NCBI RefSeq assembly: GCF_001427385.1
Contig: NZ_LMGJ01000005.1
Span: forward strand, 1-64,000
Length of the DNA: 64,000 nt
Direction of reading: 5' to 3'
Source of the DNA: Mesorhizobium sp. Root157
GTDB taxonomy: Bacteria > Pseudomonadota > Alphaproteobacteria > Rhizobiales > Rhizobiaceae
Below the pieces are notes generated by a model. That model did no database searches. It was not told where the DNA came from and saw only the letters and a program-made list of their open reading frames with translations. The translations under genes and the position numbers were made by a program. Shown here piece after piece: positions 34,613-44,629 of the stretch. Each line of letters starts with the position of its first letter. Position 1 is the stretch's first letter.

Positions 34613-34640
34613 AAAGGCGGCGCTGATACGCCGCCTTTTT
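34613..34640 (+). terminator. terminator after the DUF992 gene
   Basis: Perfect 10-bp stem AAAGGCGGCG / CGCCGCCTTT with a 6-nt loop and trailing T residues. The flanking A-run means it may also serve coaBC from the other side. Confidence 0.85.
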
Positions 34641-34659
34641 CTCGTTCAAGGAGGCAGGC

Positions 34660-36141
34660 TCAGGCCTTGGCTTCCGCGCTTTCCAATTTCTCGGCAATCA
34701 CGGCGGCAAGCCGCTCCGCCACCTCTGCCTTGGTCATCTCGGGCCATGCGTCGACGCCGGTGCGCGAAACGATGCGCACGCTGTTGCGGTCGCCGCCCAT
34801 GACACCGGACGGCCCGACGCCACTGTCGTGCGAAACGTCGTTAGCGACGATGAAATCGGCGCCCTTCTTGTTCAGCTTGGCTTCGGCATTCTTTTGAATG
34901 TTCTGGGTTTCGGCGGCAAAACCGATGACCAGGAAGGGCCGCTTGGCGTGATGGCCGACGCCGGCCAGGATGTCGGGGTTCTCCACCATCTGCAACGCCG
35001 GCGGTCCTTCCCCCACGACCTTCTTGATCTTTTCATCCGCCGAATTGGCCGTGCGCCAGTCGGCCACAGCAGCCACGAACACGGCAGCGTCTGCCGGCAG
35101 CAATTGCTCGACGGCGGCCTGCATTTCGCGGGCGCTTTCCACGTGGGTGGTGTTGACGCCTGCGGGGTCGGGGATCGTCACTGGCCCAGAGACGAGCCGC
35201 ACGTCCGCGCCGAGCTTCGCCAAGGCCGCGGCGATGGCGTGGCCCTGCTTTCCCGACGAGCGGTTGGCAATGTAGCGGACCGGGTCGATGGGCTCATGCG
35301 TGGGGCCTGACGTGACGATGATCTTGCGGCCGGTCAACGGTTTCGCACTCTGGTCGAGCATCGTTTCGACCGCGGCTACGATGTCCAGCGGCTCGGCCAT
35401 GCGCCCCTCGCCGGATTCACCGCTTTCGGCCATTTCGCCGCGCGCCGGCCCGATGAACCCGACGCCGTCCTTCTCAAGCGTGGCGCGGTTGCGGCGCGTC
35501 GCCGGGTGGCTCCACATTCTCGGATTCATGGCAGGCGCCATCAACACCGGCTTGTCGGTGGCCAGAAGCACGGTCGAGGCCAGATCGTTGGCAAGCCCAT
35601 TGGCAAGCTTGGCCATCAAGTCGGCCGTCGCCGGGGCGACCACGATCAGGTCGGCCTCGCGCGACAGGCGGATATGGCCGATGTCATGCTCATCCTTGCG
35701 GTCAAACAGATCGGTGAAGACATGGTCCGCCGCAAGCGCGCCGACCGACAGAGACGTGACGAATTCCTGCGCTGCCGCAGTCATCACCGGCCGCACGGCA
35801 GCCCCTCGCTCGCGCAGGCGGCGGATGAGGTCGAGTACCTTGTAGGCGGCAATGCCGCCGCCGATGATGAGAAGGATGCGCTTGTTGGAGAGCTTGAAAG
35901 GCGGATCGCGCTCAGCCAAGCTTCGCGGGGGAATATCCAGTTCGAAGCCGCCGTGGGGTTCAACCATGTCGCGGATCGCATCATGGAGATTGTCGAATGG
36001 CACAGGTTTCTCGGGATGCCTTGCTTCACGCCGCAGGATGGAGCGTATCTCCTCCTCAAGCGATACACCCCTTCTGGCAGCATTGACTTTGAGCTGCTGT
36101 TTCGTGCCGTCATCCAGGTTGCGGACAGTAAGTGTGGCCAT
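34660..36141 (-). CDS. coaBC: FitA-type antitoxin domain fused to CoaBC
   Basis: A 493-residue fusion. Residues 1-40 (MATLTVRNLDDGTKQQLKVN onwards) form a FitA/VapB-like ribbon-helix-helix domain; residues 41-82 look like the normal antitoxin tail (GGFELDIPPRSLAE). The CoaC flavoprotein (phosphopantothenoylcysteine decarboxylase) runs from about 87, with catalytic His156 in GHIRLS and PAMNPRMW at 203-210. CoaB (phosphopantothenate-cysteine ligase) runs from about 272, with SGPTHEPIDPVRYIANRSSG. Normal CoaBC is about 400 residues. The ATG at 36141 has AGGAGG 5 bases upstream. No ATG or GTG start lies next to the CoaC part, so the fusion seems to be the only product. The gene follows ubiB and no PIN toxin gene is present. 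Confidence 0.88.
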   Translation of the reverse strand: MATLTVRNLDDGTKQQLKVNAARRGVSLEEEIRSILRREARHPEKPVPFDNLHDAIRDMVEPHGGFELDIPPRSLAERDPPFKLSNKRILLIIGGGIAAYKVLDLIRRLRERGAAVRPVMTAAAQEFVTSLSVGALAADHVFTDLFDRKDEHDIGHIRLSREADLIVVAPATADLMAKLANGLANDLASTVLLATDKPVLMAPAMNPRMWSHPATRRNRATLEKDGVGFIGPARGEMAESGESGEGRMAEPLDIVAAVETMLDQSAKPLTGRKIIVTSGPTHEPIDPVRYIANRSSGKQGHAIAAALAKLGADVRLVSGPVTIPDPAGVNTTHVESAREMQAAVEQLLPADAAVFVAAVADWRTANSADEKIKKVVGEGPPALQMVENPDILAGVGHHAKRPFLVIGFAAETQNIQKNAEAKLNKKGADFIVANDVSHDSGVGPSGVMGGDRNSVRIVSRTGVDAWPEMTKAEVAERLAAVIAEKLESAEAKA

Positions 36142-36155
36142 GGCAGCCTCCTGCA

Positions 36156-36196
36156 TGCATTGAAAGCAATGTAAGCATTGCTGTCAATGCAGTCAA
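36156..36196 (-). promoter_or_regulatory. coaBC promoter embedded in a four-half-site operator
   Basis: GCATTG and CAATG half-sites occur four times: GCATTG (36157-36162), CAATG (36167-36171), GCATTG (36175-36180) and CAATGCA (36185-36191), making two nested palindromes. On the minus strand -35 TTGACT (36191-36196) and -10 TACATT (36168-36173) are 17 bases apart, so repressor binding would cover the promoter. The -35 overlaps the ubiB stop codon. This layout is typical of ribbon-helix-helix autoregulation. Confidence 0.75.
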
Positions 36197-37770
36197 ATCG
36201 CCACCTTCCAGGCGATAAAGACAAGGGTCAGCGCAATCACCCAAAGCGCCAGCCGCCCTGAGCGCGTGTGGCGCGCCTCGGCCTTGCCGATGGCGTGAGC
36301 CGTGGCCTCGTCGAAGCGCAAGCCGTTTTCGGCCATGAGGTCGATCTCGCGCGACAGCCGTTCGGTTCGCAGTGCCATGTCCGGCAGGTGCCGCGCCAGC
36401 GACGACAGTGCATGCAGGCCATCGCGGGCGTCGGCCAGCATGCCGCGCGGGCCGAGATTGTCGCGAATCCAGTTGCCGACCACAGGCTCCGAAGTCTTCC
36501 ACATGTTAAAGGATGGATCGAGGGTGCGGGCGACGCCCTCCACCACGACCATGGTCTTTTGCAGGAGGACCAGTTCCGTTCGCGTCTGCATGTCGAAAAG
36601 CTCGGTCACCTCGAACAGCAGCGTGAGTAGCTTGGCCATCGAGATGGTCTCGGCCGGCTGGCCGTGGATCGGCTCGCCGATGGCGCGGATGGCCTGGGCG
36701 AAGGCGGCGACATCGTGCTTCGCCGGCACATAGCCGGCCTCGAAATGCACTTCGGCAACGCGCAGATAATCGCGGGTAATGAAGCCATAGAGGATTTCGG
36801 CCAGGAAACGGCGTTCCTTCTTGCCGAGGCGGCCGGCAATGCCGAGATCGACCGCCACGATGGTGCCGTCGGCTTCCACGAACAGATTGCCCGGATGCAT
36901 GTCGGCATGGAAGAAGCCGTCGCGCAGCGTGTGGCGCAGGAACGACTGGATCAAATTGGTGGCGATGGCCTTGAGGTCGTGACCGGCAGCATCGAGCGCC
37001 GCGATGTCGTTCATCTTGATGCCGTCGACCCACTCCATGGTGAGCACATCGCGGCCGGTGCGTTCCCAATCGACGGCTGGGACCCGGAAGCCCGGATCTT
37101 CCTTGATGTTTTCGCCAAGCTCAGAAAGGGCCGCCCCTTCAAGCCTGAGATCCATTTCGATGCGCGTTGTCTGGGCAAGGGTCTGGGTGACCTCAACGGG
37201 CCTCAGACGGCGCGACGAAGGTATGTATCTTTCCTGCAGGCGGGCGGCGAGGAAGTAGCTTTCGAGATCGTGCTGGAAGCGGCGGCGCACGCCAGGCCGG
37301 ATGACCTTGACCGCGACGCGCTTGTTCGCTCCCGCCTCATAGACGTCCGCCGGATGCACTTGGGCGATGGACGCGGCGGCAACCGCATCGCCGAAGCTTG
37401 AATAAAGTTCGCTGACCGAGCGCCCGAGCGAAGCTTCGATTGCCGCAACGGCCTCGGTCTTCGGGAAGGTCTGCATCTTGTCCTGCAAGAGCGCGAGATC
37501 GAGCGCGATGTCGTTGCCGACGACATCGGGGCGCGTGGCGAGGAACTGGCCGAGCTTCACATAGGAAGGACCGAGCCGCGCCACCGCATGCGCCAGCCGG
37601 TCGGTGCGTTGCTGCCTGAGCGCGCGGCGGCGCGTGAACAAGACCGCGGCGCGCCAGCCGAACTTGGGCAGGCCTGTAAGCTGGTCACCGGGAACCGCCG
37701 CCACCACGCCTTCGCGCACCAGCACCCAACCGGCCCGAACGAGGCGGAACGCTGCGCCGATACTGCTCAT
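36193..37770 (-). CDS. ubiB: ubiquinone biosynthesis ABC1-kinase-like protein UbiB
   Basis: A 525-residue atypical kinase of the ABC1/UbiB family, needed for aerobic ubiquinone synthesis. The KxGQ motif is in VKLGQFLATRPD, the Ala-rich loop in DAVAAASIAQVHPA, the ATP Lys in VAVKVIRPG, and the catalytic loop in FFHADMHPGNLF with VAVDLGIAG. Two hydrophobic C-terminal segments (LALWVIALTLVFIAW) anchor it in the inner membrane. It lies 13 bases downstream of ubiE. Confidence 0.93.
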   Translation of the reverse strand: MSSIGAAFRLVRAGWVLVREGVVAAVPGDQLTGLPKFGWRAAVLFTRRRALRQQRTDRLAHAVARLGPSYVKLGQFLATRPDVVGNDIALDLALLQDKMQTFPKTEAVAAIEASLGRSVSELYSSFGDAVAAASIAQVHPADVYEAGANKRVAVKVIRPGVRRRFQHDLESYFLAARLQERYIPSSRRLRPVEVTQTLAQTTRIEMDLRLEGAALSELGENIKEDPGFRVPAVDWERTGRDVLTMEWVDGIKMNDIAALDAAGHDLKAIATNLIQSFLRHTLRDGFFHADMHPGNLFVEADGTIVAVDLGIAGRLGKKERRFLAEILYGFITRDYLRVAEVHFEAGYVPAKHDVAAFAQAIRAIGEPIHGQPAETISMAKLLTLLFEVTELFDMQTRTELVLLQKTMVVVEGVARTLDPSFNMWKTSEPVVGNWIRDNLGPRGMLADARDGLHALSSLARHLPDMALRTERLSREIDLMAENGLRFDEATAHAIGKAEARHTRSGRLALWVIALTLVFIAWKVAI

Positions 37771-37783
37771 AAGGCCGGTCCCG

Positions 37784-38560
37784 TCAAAGTTTCCAGCCCG
37801 AATGCAGCGCGGCTATGCCGCCGGAATAGTTGCGGAACGTGACCCGGTCGAAGCCGGCCTTGGAAATCATTTCGGCAAAATTCTTCTGGTTGGGGAACTT
37901 TCGGATCGATTCGACCAGATAGGAATAGGGTTCGGCGTCGCCCGTCACCATCTTGCCGATGCGCGGGATGGCGTTGAACGACCACGCTTCATAGACCCGG
38001 TCGAGCAACGGCATATCGACATCGGAGAATTCAAGGCACAGCAAACGGCCGCCGGGTTTCAACACGCGATAGGCTTCCGTCAGCGCCACGTCGATGCGCG
38101 GCACATTGCGGATGCCGAAAGCGATCGTATAGGCATCGAAAGTCGCATCGGCAAACGGCAGTTCCTCGGCATTGGCCTCGACGAAGTCGGTATTTGCGGC
38201 AAGGCCGTTCTTCTCGGCACGGTCACGACCGACGCCGAGCATGGAGCCGTTGATGTCGAGCACCGTTGCGTGCGCGTTGCGGTGACTGGCCTCGATGATG
38301 CGAAAGGCGATGTCGCCGGTACCGCCGGCAACGTCGAGCACCTTCCAGCCGGGCCGCTTGGGCGGATTCAGCCAGGCGACCATGGCGTCCTTCCACAAAC
38401 GGTGCAGGCCCGCCGACATCAGGTCGTTCATCAGGTCGTAGCGGTTGGCAACCTTATGGAAAACCTCGTTGACCAGCGGCTGCTTGTCGCCGACGTCGAC
38501 CTGCTTGAAACCGTAGGAGGTTTCCATGCCGCCCTGCGCGGTCGTTCTTTCAACTGACAT
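37784..38560 (-). CDS. ubiE: demethylmenaquinol/2-methoxy-6-polyprenyl-benzoquinol methyltransferase
   Basis: A 258-residue SAM methyltransferase of quinone synthesis. UbiE motifs are [44 protein letters not shown] and [12 protein letters not shown]. The ATG at 38560 (MSVERTTAQ) is chosen; a longer frame has no family similarity. It heads the ubiE-ubiB-coaBC run, a common order in alphaproteobacteria, and is divergent from add. Confidence 0.93.
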   Translation of the reverse strand: MSVERTTAQGGMETSYGFKQVDVGDKQPLVNEVFHKVANRYDLMNDLMSAGLHRLWKDAMVAWLNPPKRPGWKVLDVAGGTGDIAFRIIEASHRNAHATVLDINGSMLGVGRDRAEKNGLAANTDFVEANAEELPFADATFDAYTIAFGIRNVPRIDVALTEAYRVLKPGGRLLCLEFSDVDMPLLDRVYEAWSFNAIPRIGKMVTGDAEPYSYLVESIRKFPNQKNFAEMISKAGFDRVTFRNYSGGIAALHSGWKL

Positions 38561-38662
38561 GACTTCGATCCGCCTTAAAACCGGCGGGACCATAGCCGAT
38601 CAGGATACCGGGCGCTATGGTTTAAGGCGCGGCTGTCAGCCGCTGCAGGACGGGAAAAGCTG

Positions 38663-39640
38663 ATGCCTTTGAAAGCGGAACTGCACTGCCACATCGAAGG
38701 GGCCGCATCGCCCGAACTGGTCATCCGGCAGGCGCGGAAGTACGGCAGGGACCCCTCGCCTTTCATCCAGAACGGCTCGTTCGTGTGGCATGACTTCACC
38801 AGTTTCCTCGCCGCCTATGATTTTTCCGCCGACCTTTTCCGCAGCGAAGACGACTACGCATTGCTGGCCGAGCACTACCTGACCAGTCTCGCCCGCGACG
38901 GCGCGATCTATTCGGAAGTGTTCACCTCGCCCGATCACGCCAAGCGGGCGGGCCTGTCGCCGCAAGCCTATACCGATGCGCTGGGCGAAGGCATGCTGCG
39001 CGCCAAGGCCAAGACCGGTATCGAAGGCCGCATGATCGTCACCGGCGTGCGCCATGTCGGTATCGAGGCAATCGAGCAGGCAGCGCGCTTTGCCGCCAGA
39101 TGCGGCCATCCGCTGGTAACCGGCTTCGGAGTTGCCGGCGACGAGCGCATGGGCGACTTCGAGGACTATGTGCGCGCCTTCGAGATCGCCCGCGAAGCGG
39201 GGCTCGGCATCACCATCCACGCCGGCGAATTGATGGGGTGGGAAAGCGTTGCCGCAGCTCTCGACCACATCCGCCCGTCCCGCATCGGCCATGGCGTGCG
39301 CGCTATCGAAAATGCCGACCTGGTGCGCCGCATCTCTGAAGAGGGTGTCGTTCTGGAGTGCTGCCCAGGCTCCAACATCGCGCTCTCCGTGTTCTCGGAT
39401 TTCGGCTCCCATCCTTTTCCGGCCCTGAAGGCCGCCGGCTGCAAGGTGACGCTGAATTCCGACGACCCGCCCTATTTCTGGACTTCGCTGAAGCGCGAGT
39501 ACGACATCGGGCGCGAGCATTTCGGGATGGACGACAAGGCACTCACTGCCGTTACGCGCACGGCAATCGAGGCCGCCTTCGTCGACAGGAAGACGCGATC
39601 GGAACTGCTTTCCCGGTTGAACAGCAGTACTAGTCGTTGA
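38663..39640 (+). CDS. add: adenosine deaminase
   Basis: A 325-residue zinc hydrolase that deaminates adenosine to inosine. Motifs are [10 protein letters not shown] (metal His pair), [14 protein letters not shown] (catalytic His and Glu), [10 protein letters not shown] and [15 protein letters not shown] (the metal and catalytic Asp pair). Adenine deaminases share this fold, so an adenine substrate cannot be fully excluded. It opens the nucleoside-salvage region. Confidence 0.85.
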   Translation: MPLKAELHCHIEGAASPELVIRQARKYGRDPSPFIQNGSFVWHDFTSFLAAYDFSADLFRSEDDYALLAEHYLTSLARDGAIYSEVFTSPDHAKRAGLSPQAYTDALGEGMLRAKAKTGIEGRMIVTGVRHVGIEAIEQAARFAARCGHPLVTGFGVAGDERMGDFEDYVRAFEIAREAGLGITIHAGELMGWESVAAALDHIRPSRIGHGVRAIENADLVRRISEEGVVLECCPGSNIALSVFSDFGSHPFPALKAAGCKVTLNSDDPPYFWTSLKREYDIGREHFGMDDKALTAVTRTAIEAAFVDRKTRSELLSRLNSSTSR

Positions 39641-39732
39641 TTCTGACGGTGAAAGCTGTGATTGGCATCGGGCTGACGGTTTCTTGCACAAGCGCCGCCC
39701 GCTAGTATCGCTGCCAAACACGGAGAAGATTC

Positions 39733-40362
39733 ATGCAGGGCGTCACCGTCGTCGACCATCCGCTTGTGCAGCACAAGCTGAGCATCATGCGCAACAAGGA
39801 GACCTCGACGGCCAGTTTTCGGCGGCTGCTGCGCGAGATTTCGCTGTTGCTGTGCTACGAAGTGACCCGCAACCTGGAATTGACCACAACCAAGATCCAG
39901 ACGCCGATCGAGGAAATGGACGCGCCGATCCTCGAGGGCAAGAAGCTGGTGTTTGCCTCGGTGCTGCGCGCCGGCAACGGTTTGTTGGAAGGATTGCTCG
40001 ATCTCGTGCCTGCGGCGCGCGTCGCTCATATCGGGCTCTACCGCGATCACGACACGCTGGAAGCGATCGAATATTTCTTCAAGGCGCCGAGCGACCTCGC
40101 CGACCGGCTGGTGATCGTCGTCGACCCGATGCTGGCGACCGCCAATTCGGCAATTGCCGCGGTCGACAAGCTGAAGGGGCGCGGCGCCACCAATATCCGC
40201 TTCCTGTGCCTGCTTGCCGCGCCTGAGGGCATCGAACGCTTCACCACCGCACACCCGGACGTGCCGGTGTTCACCGCATCCATCGACCGGCAACTCAACG
40301 AAAAAGGCTACATCATGCCCGGCCTCGGCGACGCCGGCGACCGCATGTACGGCACCAAATAG
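39733..40362 (+). CDS. upp: uracil phosphoribosyltransferase
   Basis: A 209-residue cytoplasmic enzyme that makes UMP from uracil and PRPP. Motifs are [36 protein letters not shown] (substrate loop), the PRPP motif [20 protein letters not shown], and [13 protein letters not shown] at the C-terminus. ATG has GGAGAAG upstream. It works with the nearby nucleoside-breaking enzymes. Confidence 0.95.
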   Translation: MQGVTVVDHPLVQHKLSIMRNKETSTASFRRLLREISLLLCYEVTRNLELTTTKIQTPIEEMDAPILEGKKLVFASVLRAGNGLLEGLLDLVPAARVAHIGLYRDHDTLEAIEYFFKAPSDLADRLVIVVDPMLATANSAIAAVDKLKGRGATNIRFLCLLAAPEGIERFTTAHPDVPVFTASIDRQLNEKGYIMPGLGDAGDRMYGTK

Positions 40363-40479
40363 ACGGCCGTTTACCGGACATTTACGCAATCGGCCGGTCG
40401 AAACAGCCAATTGGCCCGTCTTTAAAGGGCTGGATACCAAGACCAGCGTAGGCTGTGTGCCTCCGATCGGGGCAAGCCC

Positions 40480-41043
40480 ATGCTGCGCAGTCTCATCTTT
40501 CTCGGCATTGTCGTCGGCGTCTCCTCGGCGATCCCGATGCTTTACCAATCGAACCCGCAAGCGTTCGACGAAGTGGTCAGGTCGCTGACAGGCCACGGCG
40601 AACCGGCAGGGGCAACCGTCTCCGAGGTGAAGCTGACAGCCATGCAAGAACCACCGATCGAACAGCCGCTCGGCCGCAAGGTCATGTTGAAGCAGGATCA
40701 ACTCGGCCATTTCTCGGCGCCCTTCAGGGTGAACGGCCGCCAGATCGACGCTCTCGTGGACACCGGCGCGACGCTGGTCGCGCTCAATACATCAACGGCG
40801 CGTCGGGTTGGAATTTCACTGAACCCATCCGATTTCAGGCATGAGGTCAGCACAGCCAACGGCAAGATCAGGGGTGCAGCCGTCATCATCGAGCGGCTGC
40901 AGATCGGCAAGATCAACCTGGACGACGTTCAGGCGATCGTGCTTGACGACAAGGCGCTACAGACCAACCTGATCGGCATGAGCTTTCTTGGCCGATTGGC
41001 GAGCTACAAGGCCGAAAACGGCACGCTGCTGCTGGCACAGTAG
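40480..41043 (+). CDS. retropepsin-like aspartic protease (TIGR02281 type)
   Basis: A 187-residue protein with an N-terminal membrane anchor (SLIFLGIVVGVSSAIPML) and a periplasmic retropepsin-like domain (about 75-185). The active-site motif is ALVDTGATLVALN and the second fold strand is TNLIGMSFLGRLASY. This family works as a dimer of single-Asp halves. Its substrates are unknown. It converges on deoA with 4 bases between the stops. Confidence 0.85.
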   Translation: MLRSLIFLGIVVGVSSAIPMLYQSNPQAFDEVVRSLTGHGEPAGATVSEVKLTAMQEPPIEQPLGRKVMLKQDQLGHFSAPFRVNGRQIDALVDTGATLVALNTSTARRVGISLNPSDFRHEVSTANGKIRGAAVIIERLQIGKINLDDVQAIVLDDKALQTNLIGMSFLGRLASYKAENGTLLLAQ

Positions 41044-41047
41044 TACG

Positions 41048-42367
<1,320 letters not shown>

Positions 42368-42400
42368 TAAAGGCCTTCACCCCCTCTGGCCGACAGAACA

Positions 42401-43207
42401 CTATCCATCGAGCAGCCCTTTGCGGAAGAGATGGTTCAGCACCTTGGCCAGGCGCGCCCCGCCAAGCGGCGCCATGTCCTTGGTTTCCTGATGCGATAGC
42501 TCGGCTCCCGTCATGCCGGCGGCAAGATTGGTGATGACCGAGCAAGCCGCGACCCTGACCCCGAAAAACCGGGCGAGGATGACCTCGGGCACGGTGGACA
42601 TGCCGACTGCATTGGCACCAAACAGCCGAGCCATGCGGATTTCGGCCGGCGTCTCGAAGGACGGCCCCGAGAACCACATATAGACGCCCTTGTGCAGCTT
42701 GGTGCGGGTGGCCTTCGCCGCCTTTTCGAAGGCCGCGCGCATACCGGCATCATAGGCCTCGGTCAGCCCGACGAAGCGGCGGTCGCTCGGCTCACCGAAC
42801 AAGGGATTGGAGCCGGAAAAATTGATGTGGTCGGTAATCAGCATCACCGAGCCGGGCGGCATGTCGGGGTCGAGCGAGCCTGCCGCATTGGTGAGGATGA
42901 GCCTGGTCACGCCGAGGCCGGCAAGCGTCTCGATGACCGGGCGCATGACGGCGGCGTTGCCGCTCTCATAGTAGTGGGCGCGGCCGGAAAGCATCAGCAC
43001 CGGCTGGCCGGCAAGCCTGCCTGCCACAACCTCGCCGACATGCCCGGTGACGCCGCTTTTGGGAAAGCCAGGCAGTTCGGCATGCGGAACCCGAATGGCA
43101 TCCTCGACCTGTTCGGCCAGGTTGCCGAGGCCGGACCCCAGCACCAGGGCGGTTGTCGGCATCAAACCGCCGAGACGCTCGGTGAGACGATCGACGGCTT
43201 GCTTCAT
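42401..43207 (-). CDS. punA: purine-nucleoside phosphorylase (trimeric, class I)
   Basis: A 268-residue enzyme that releases purine bases from inosine, guanosine or xanthosine. Key segments are LVLGSGLGNLAEQVED (phosphate site), LSGRAHYYESGNAAVM, LILTNAAGSLDPDM and MWFSGPSFETPAEIRM. The ATG at 43207 overlaps the cdd stop (ATGA). A longer upstream frame is an artefact of overlap with cdd. Confidence 0.9.
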   Translation of the reverse strand: MKQAVDRLTERLGGLMPTTALVLGSGLGNLAEQVEDAIRVPHAELPGFPKSGVTGHVGEVVAGRLAGQPVLMLSGRAHYYESGNAAVMRPVIETLAGLGVTRLILTNAAGSLDPDMPPGSVMLITDHINFSGSNPLFGEPSDRRFVGLTEAYDAGMRAAFEKAAKATRTKLHKGVYMWFSGPSFETPAEIRMARLFGANAVGMSTVPEVILARFFGVRVAACSVITNLAAGMTGAELSHQETKDMAPLGGARLAKVLNHLFRKGLLDG

Positions 43208-43596
43208 TTCAGCATATCGCCGCGAAAGCCGTAGGGCAGCATGTCGCCCATCGTCACGGTTTCGGCGACGCCGGTTTCGTCGCACAGATAGAGCCTGGTG
43301 TCGGGCCGGGTGAACTCGGCCAGCCGCTGGCGGCAGCCGCCGCACGGCGTGCATCTGGCCATGCGCTCGGCAATCACCGCGACCTCGACGATCTTGCCGC
43401 CGCCGCCCATGATGTAGTGGCCGAGCGCCGTGGTTTCGGCGCACCAGCCTTCCGGATAGGAAGCGACCTCGATGTTGGCGCCGGCAAAGATACGACCATC
43501 CTCGGTGCGGATCGCAGCACCGACCGGGAATTTCGAATAGGGCGCATAGGCCTTGGCCATGGCAGCCCTGGCGGCAAGATAAAGGTCATGCGACAT
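43204..43596 (-). CDS. cdd: cytidine deaminase
   Basis: A 130-residue zinc enzyme that deaminates cytidine to uridine. The catalytic CAETTALGHYI and the second metal block CTPCGGCRQRLAEF are complete. It is coupled to punA by a 4-bp overlap. AAGGAAA lies 8 bases before its ATG. Confidence 0.94.
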   Translation of the reverse strand: MSHDLYLAARAAMAKAYAPYSKFPVGAAIRTEDGRIFAGANIEVASYPEGWCAETTALGHYIMGGGGKIVEVAVIAERMARCTPCGGCRQRLAEFTRPDTRLYLCDETGVAETVTMGDMLPYGFRGDMLK

Positions 43597-43611
43597 TACT
43601 TGTTTCCTTGC

Positions 43612-43656
43612 GCATGATCTTGACCAAAAGCCGGCATCCCCTTTTTGGGATCATGC
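43612..43656 (-). repeat. dispersed hairpin repeat family A, copy 3
   Basis: Perfect 8-bp arms GCATGATC (43612-43619) and GATCATGC (43649-43656) around a core with AAAAGCCGG and CCCCTTTTT. It sits inside the nucleoside operon, between the last permease gene and cdd, so it is transcribed. Confidence 0.75.
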
Positions 43657-44628
43657 TTACCGCTCCTTCACATAGGGCACGCCGCCGGCGCGCGGCGGGA
43701 TCGCCTTGCCGATGAAGCCGGCCAGAAGCACGACGGTGAGGATGTAGGGCAGCGCCTGCATGAACTGCACCGGCACCTTGCCGATGATCGGTAAGGGCGT
43801 GCCTTGGAGACGGATCGCCAATGCGTCGAGGAAGCCGAACAGGAGGCAAGCGAACATCGCGTTGACCGGCTTCCACTTGGCGAAGATGAGTGCGGCAAGT
43901 GCGATATAGCCCTTGCCGGCAGTCATGTCCTTCACGAAGCCGCCATTCTGCGTCATCGACAGATAGGCGCCTGCCAGCCCGGTCAGCACGCCGGTGCACA
44001 AAAGCGCACGATAGCGCAGCCACGTCACCGAAATGCCGGCGGTATCGACGGCGGCCGGGTTCTCGCCCACCGCGCGCAGGCGCAAACCGAAGCGCGTGCG
44101 GTAGAGCACCCACCAAGTGATCGGAACCATGGCAAAGGCGATATAGGCGATCAGCGAATGCCCCGACAAAAGTTCGGAATAGAGCTGACCGATGACCGGC
44201 ACGTCCTTGACCGCATTGGCGCCGGGCAAGGTGATTGACGAAAACCGCTCGCCTTCGGACAGAGCCGGCGTGCGGCCACCCTGGTGGAACCACGCCTGCC
44301 CGAGAATGACGGTCGACCCGGCTGCGATGAAGTTGATGGCCACGCCCGACACGATCTGGTTGCCGCGATGGGTGATCGAGGCGAAGCCATGGATCATCGC
44401 AAAGGCAATGGAGATGAGGATCGCCATGCCAAGGCCGATAAAGGCCGAATGAAACACGGAGGCAGCCGCCGCGCCTGCAAAAGCGCCGACCAGCATCTTG
44501 CCTTCCAGCCCGATGTCGAAAATGCCGGAGCGCTCCGAATAAAGGCCGGCGAGGCAGGCAAGCAGCAGCGGCACCGACAGCCTCAGCGTAGAATCGAGCG
44601 TCTGGATAACGGCGTTGAAGATATCCAT
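43657..44628 (-). CDS. nucleoside ABC transporter permease (NupQ/YufQ-like)
   Basis: A 323-residue permease with 8-9 hydrophobic segments and the BPD_transp_2 motifs SERSGIFDIGLEGKMLVGAF and RFGLRLRAVGENPAAVDTAG. It pairs with the other permease gene, from which it is separated by a single base. The ATG at 44628 is preferred because upstream codons do not match the family. Confidence 0.85.
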   Translation of the reverse strand: MDIFNAVIQTLDSTLRLSVPLLLACLAGLYSERSGIFDIGLEGKMLVGAFAGAAAASVFHSAFIGLGMAILISIAFAMIHGFASITHRGNQIVSGVAINFIAAGSTVILGQAWFHQGGRTPALSEGERFSSITLPGANAVKDVPVIGQLYSELLSGHSLIAYIAFAMVPITWWVLYRTRFGLRLRAVGENPAAVDTAGISVTWLRYRALLCTGVLTGLAGAYLSMTQNGGFVKDMTAGKGYIALAALIFAKWKPVNAMFACLLFGFLDALAIRLQGTPLPIIGKVPVQFMQALPYILTVVLLAGFIGKAIPPRAGGVPYVKER

Positions 44629-44629
44629 C

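Noticed and set aside
43612-43656. A rho-independent terminator inside the nucleoside operon
   Set aside because: The hairpin arms are perfect but no T-run follows on the minus strand, and the core matches the dispersed repeat family. It is listed as a repeat.
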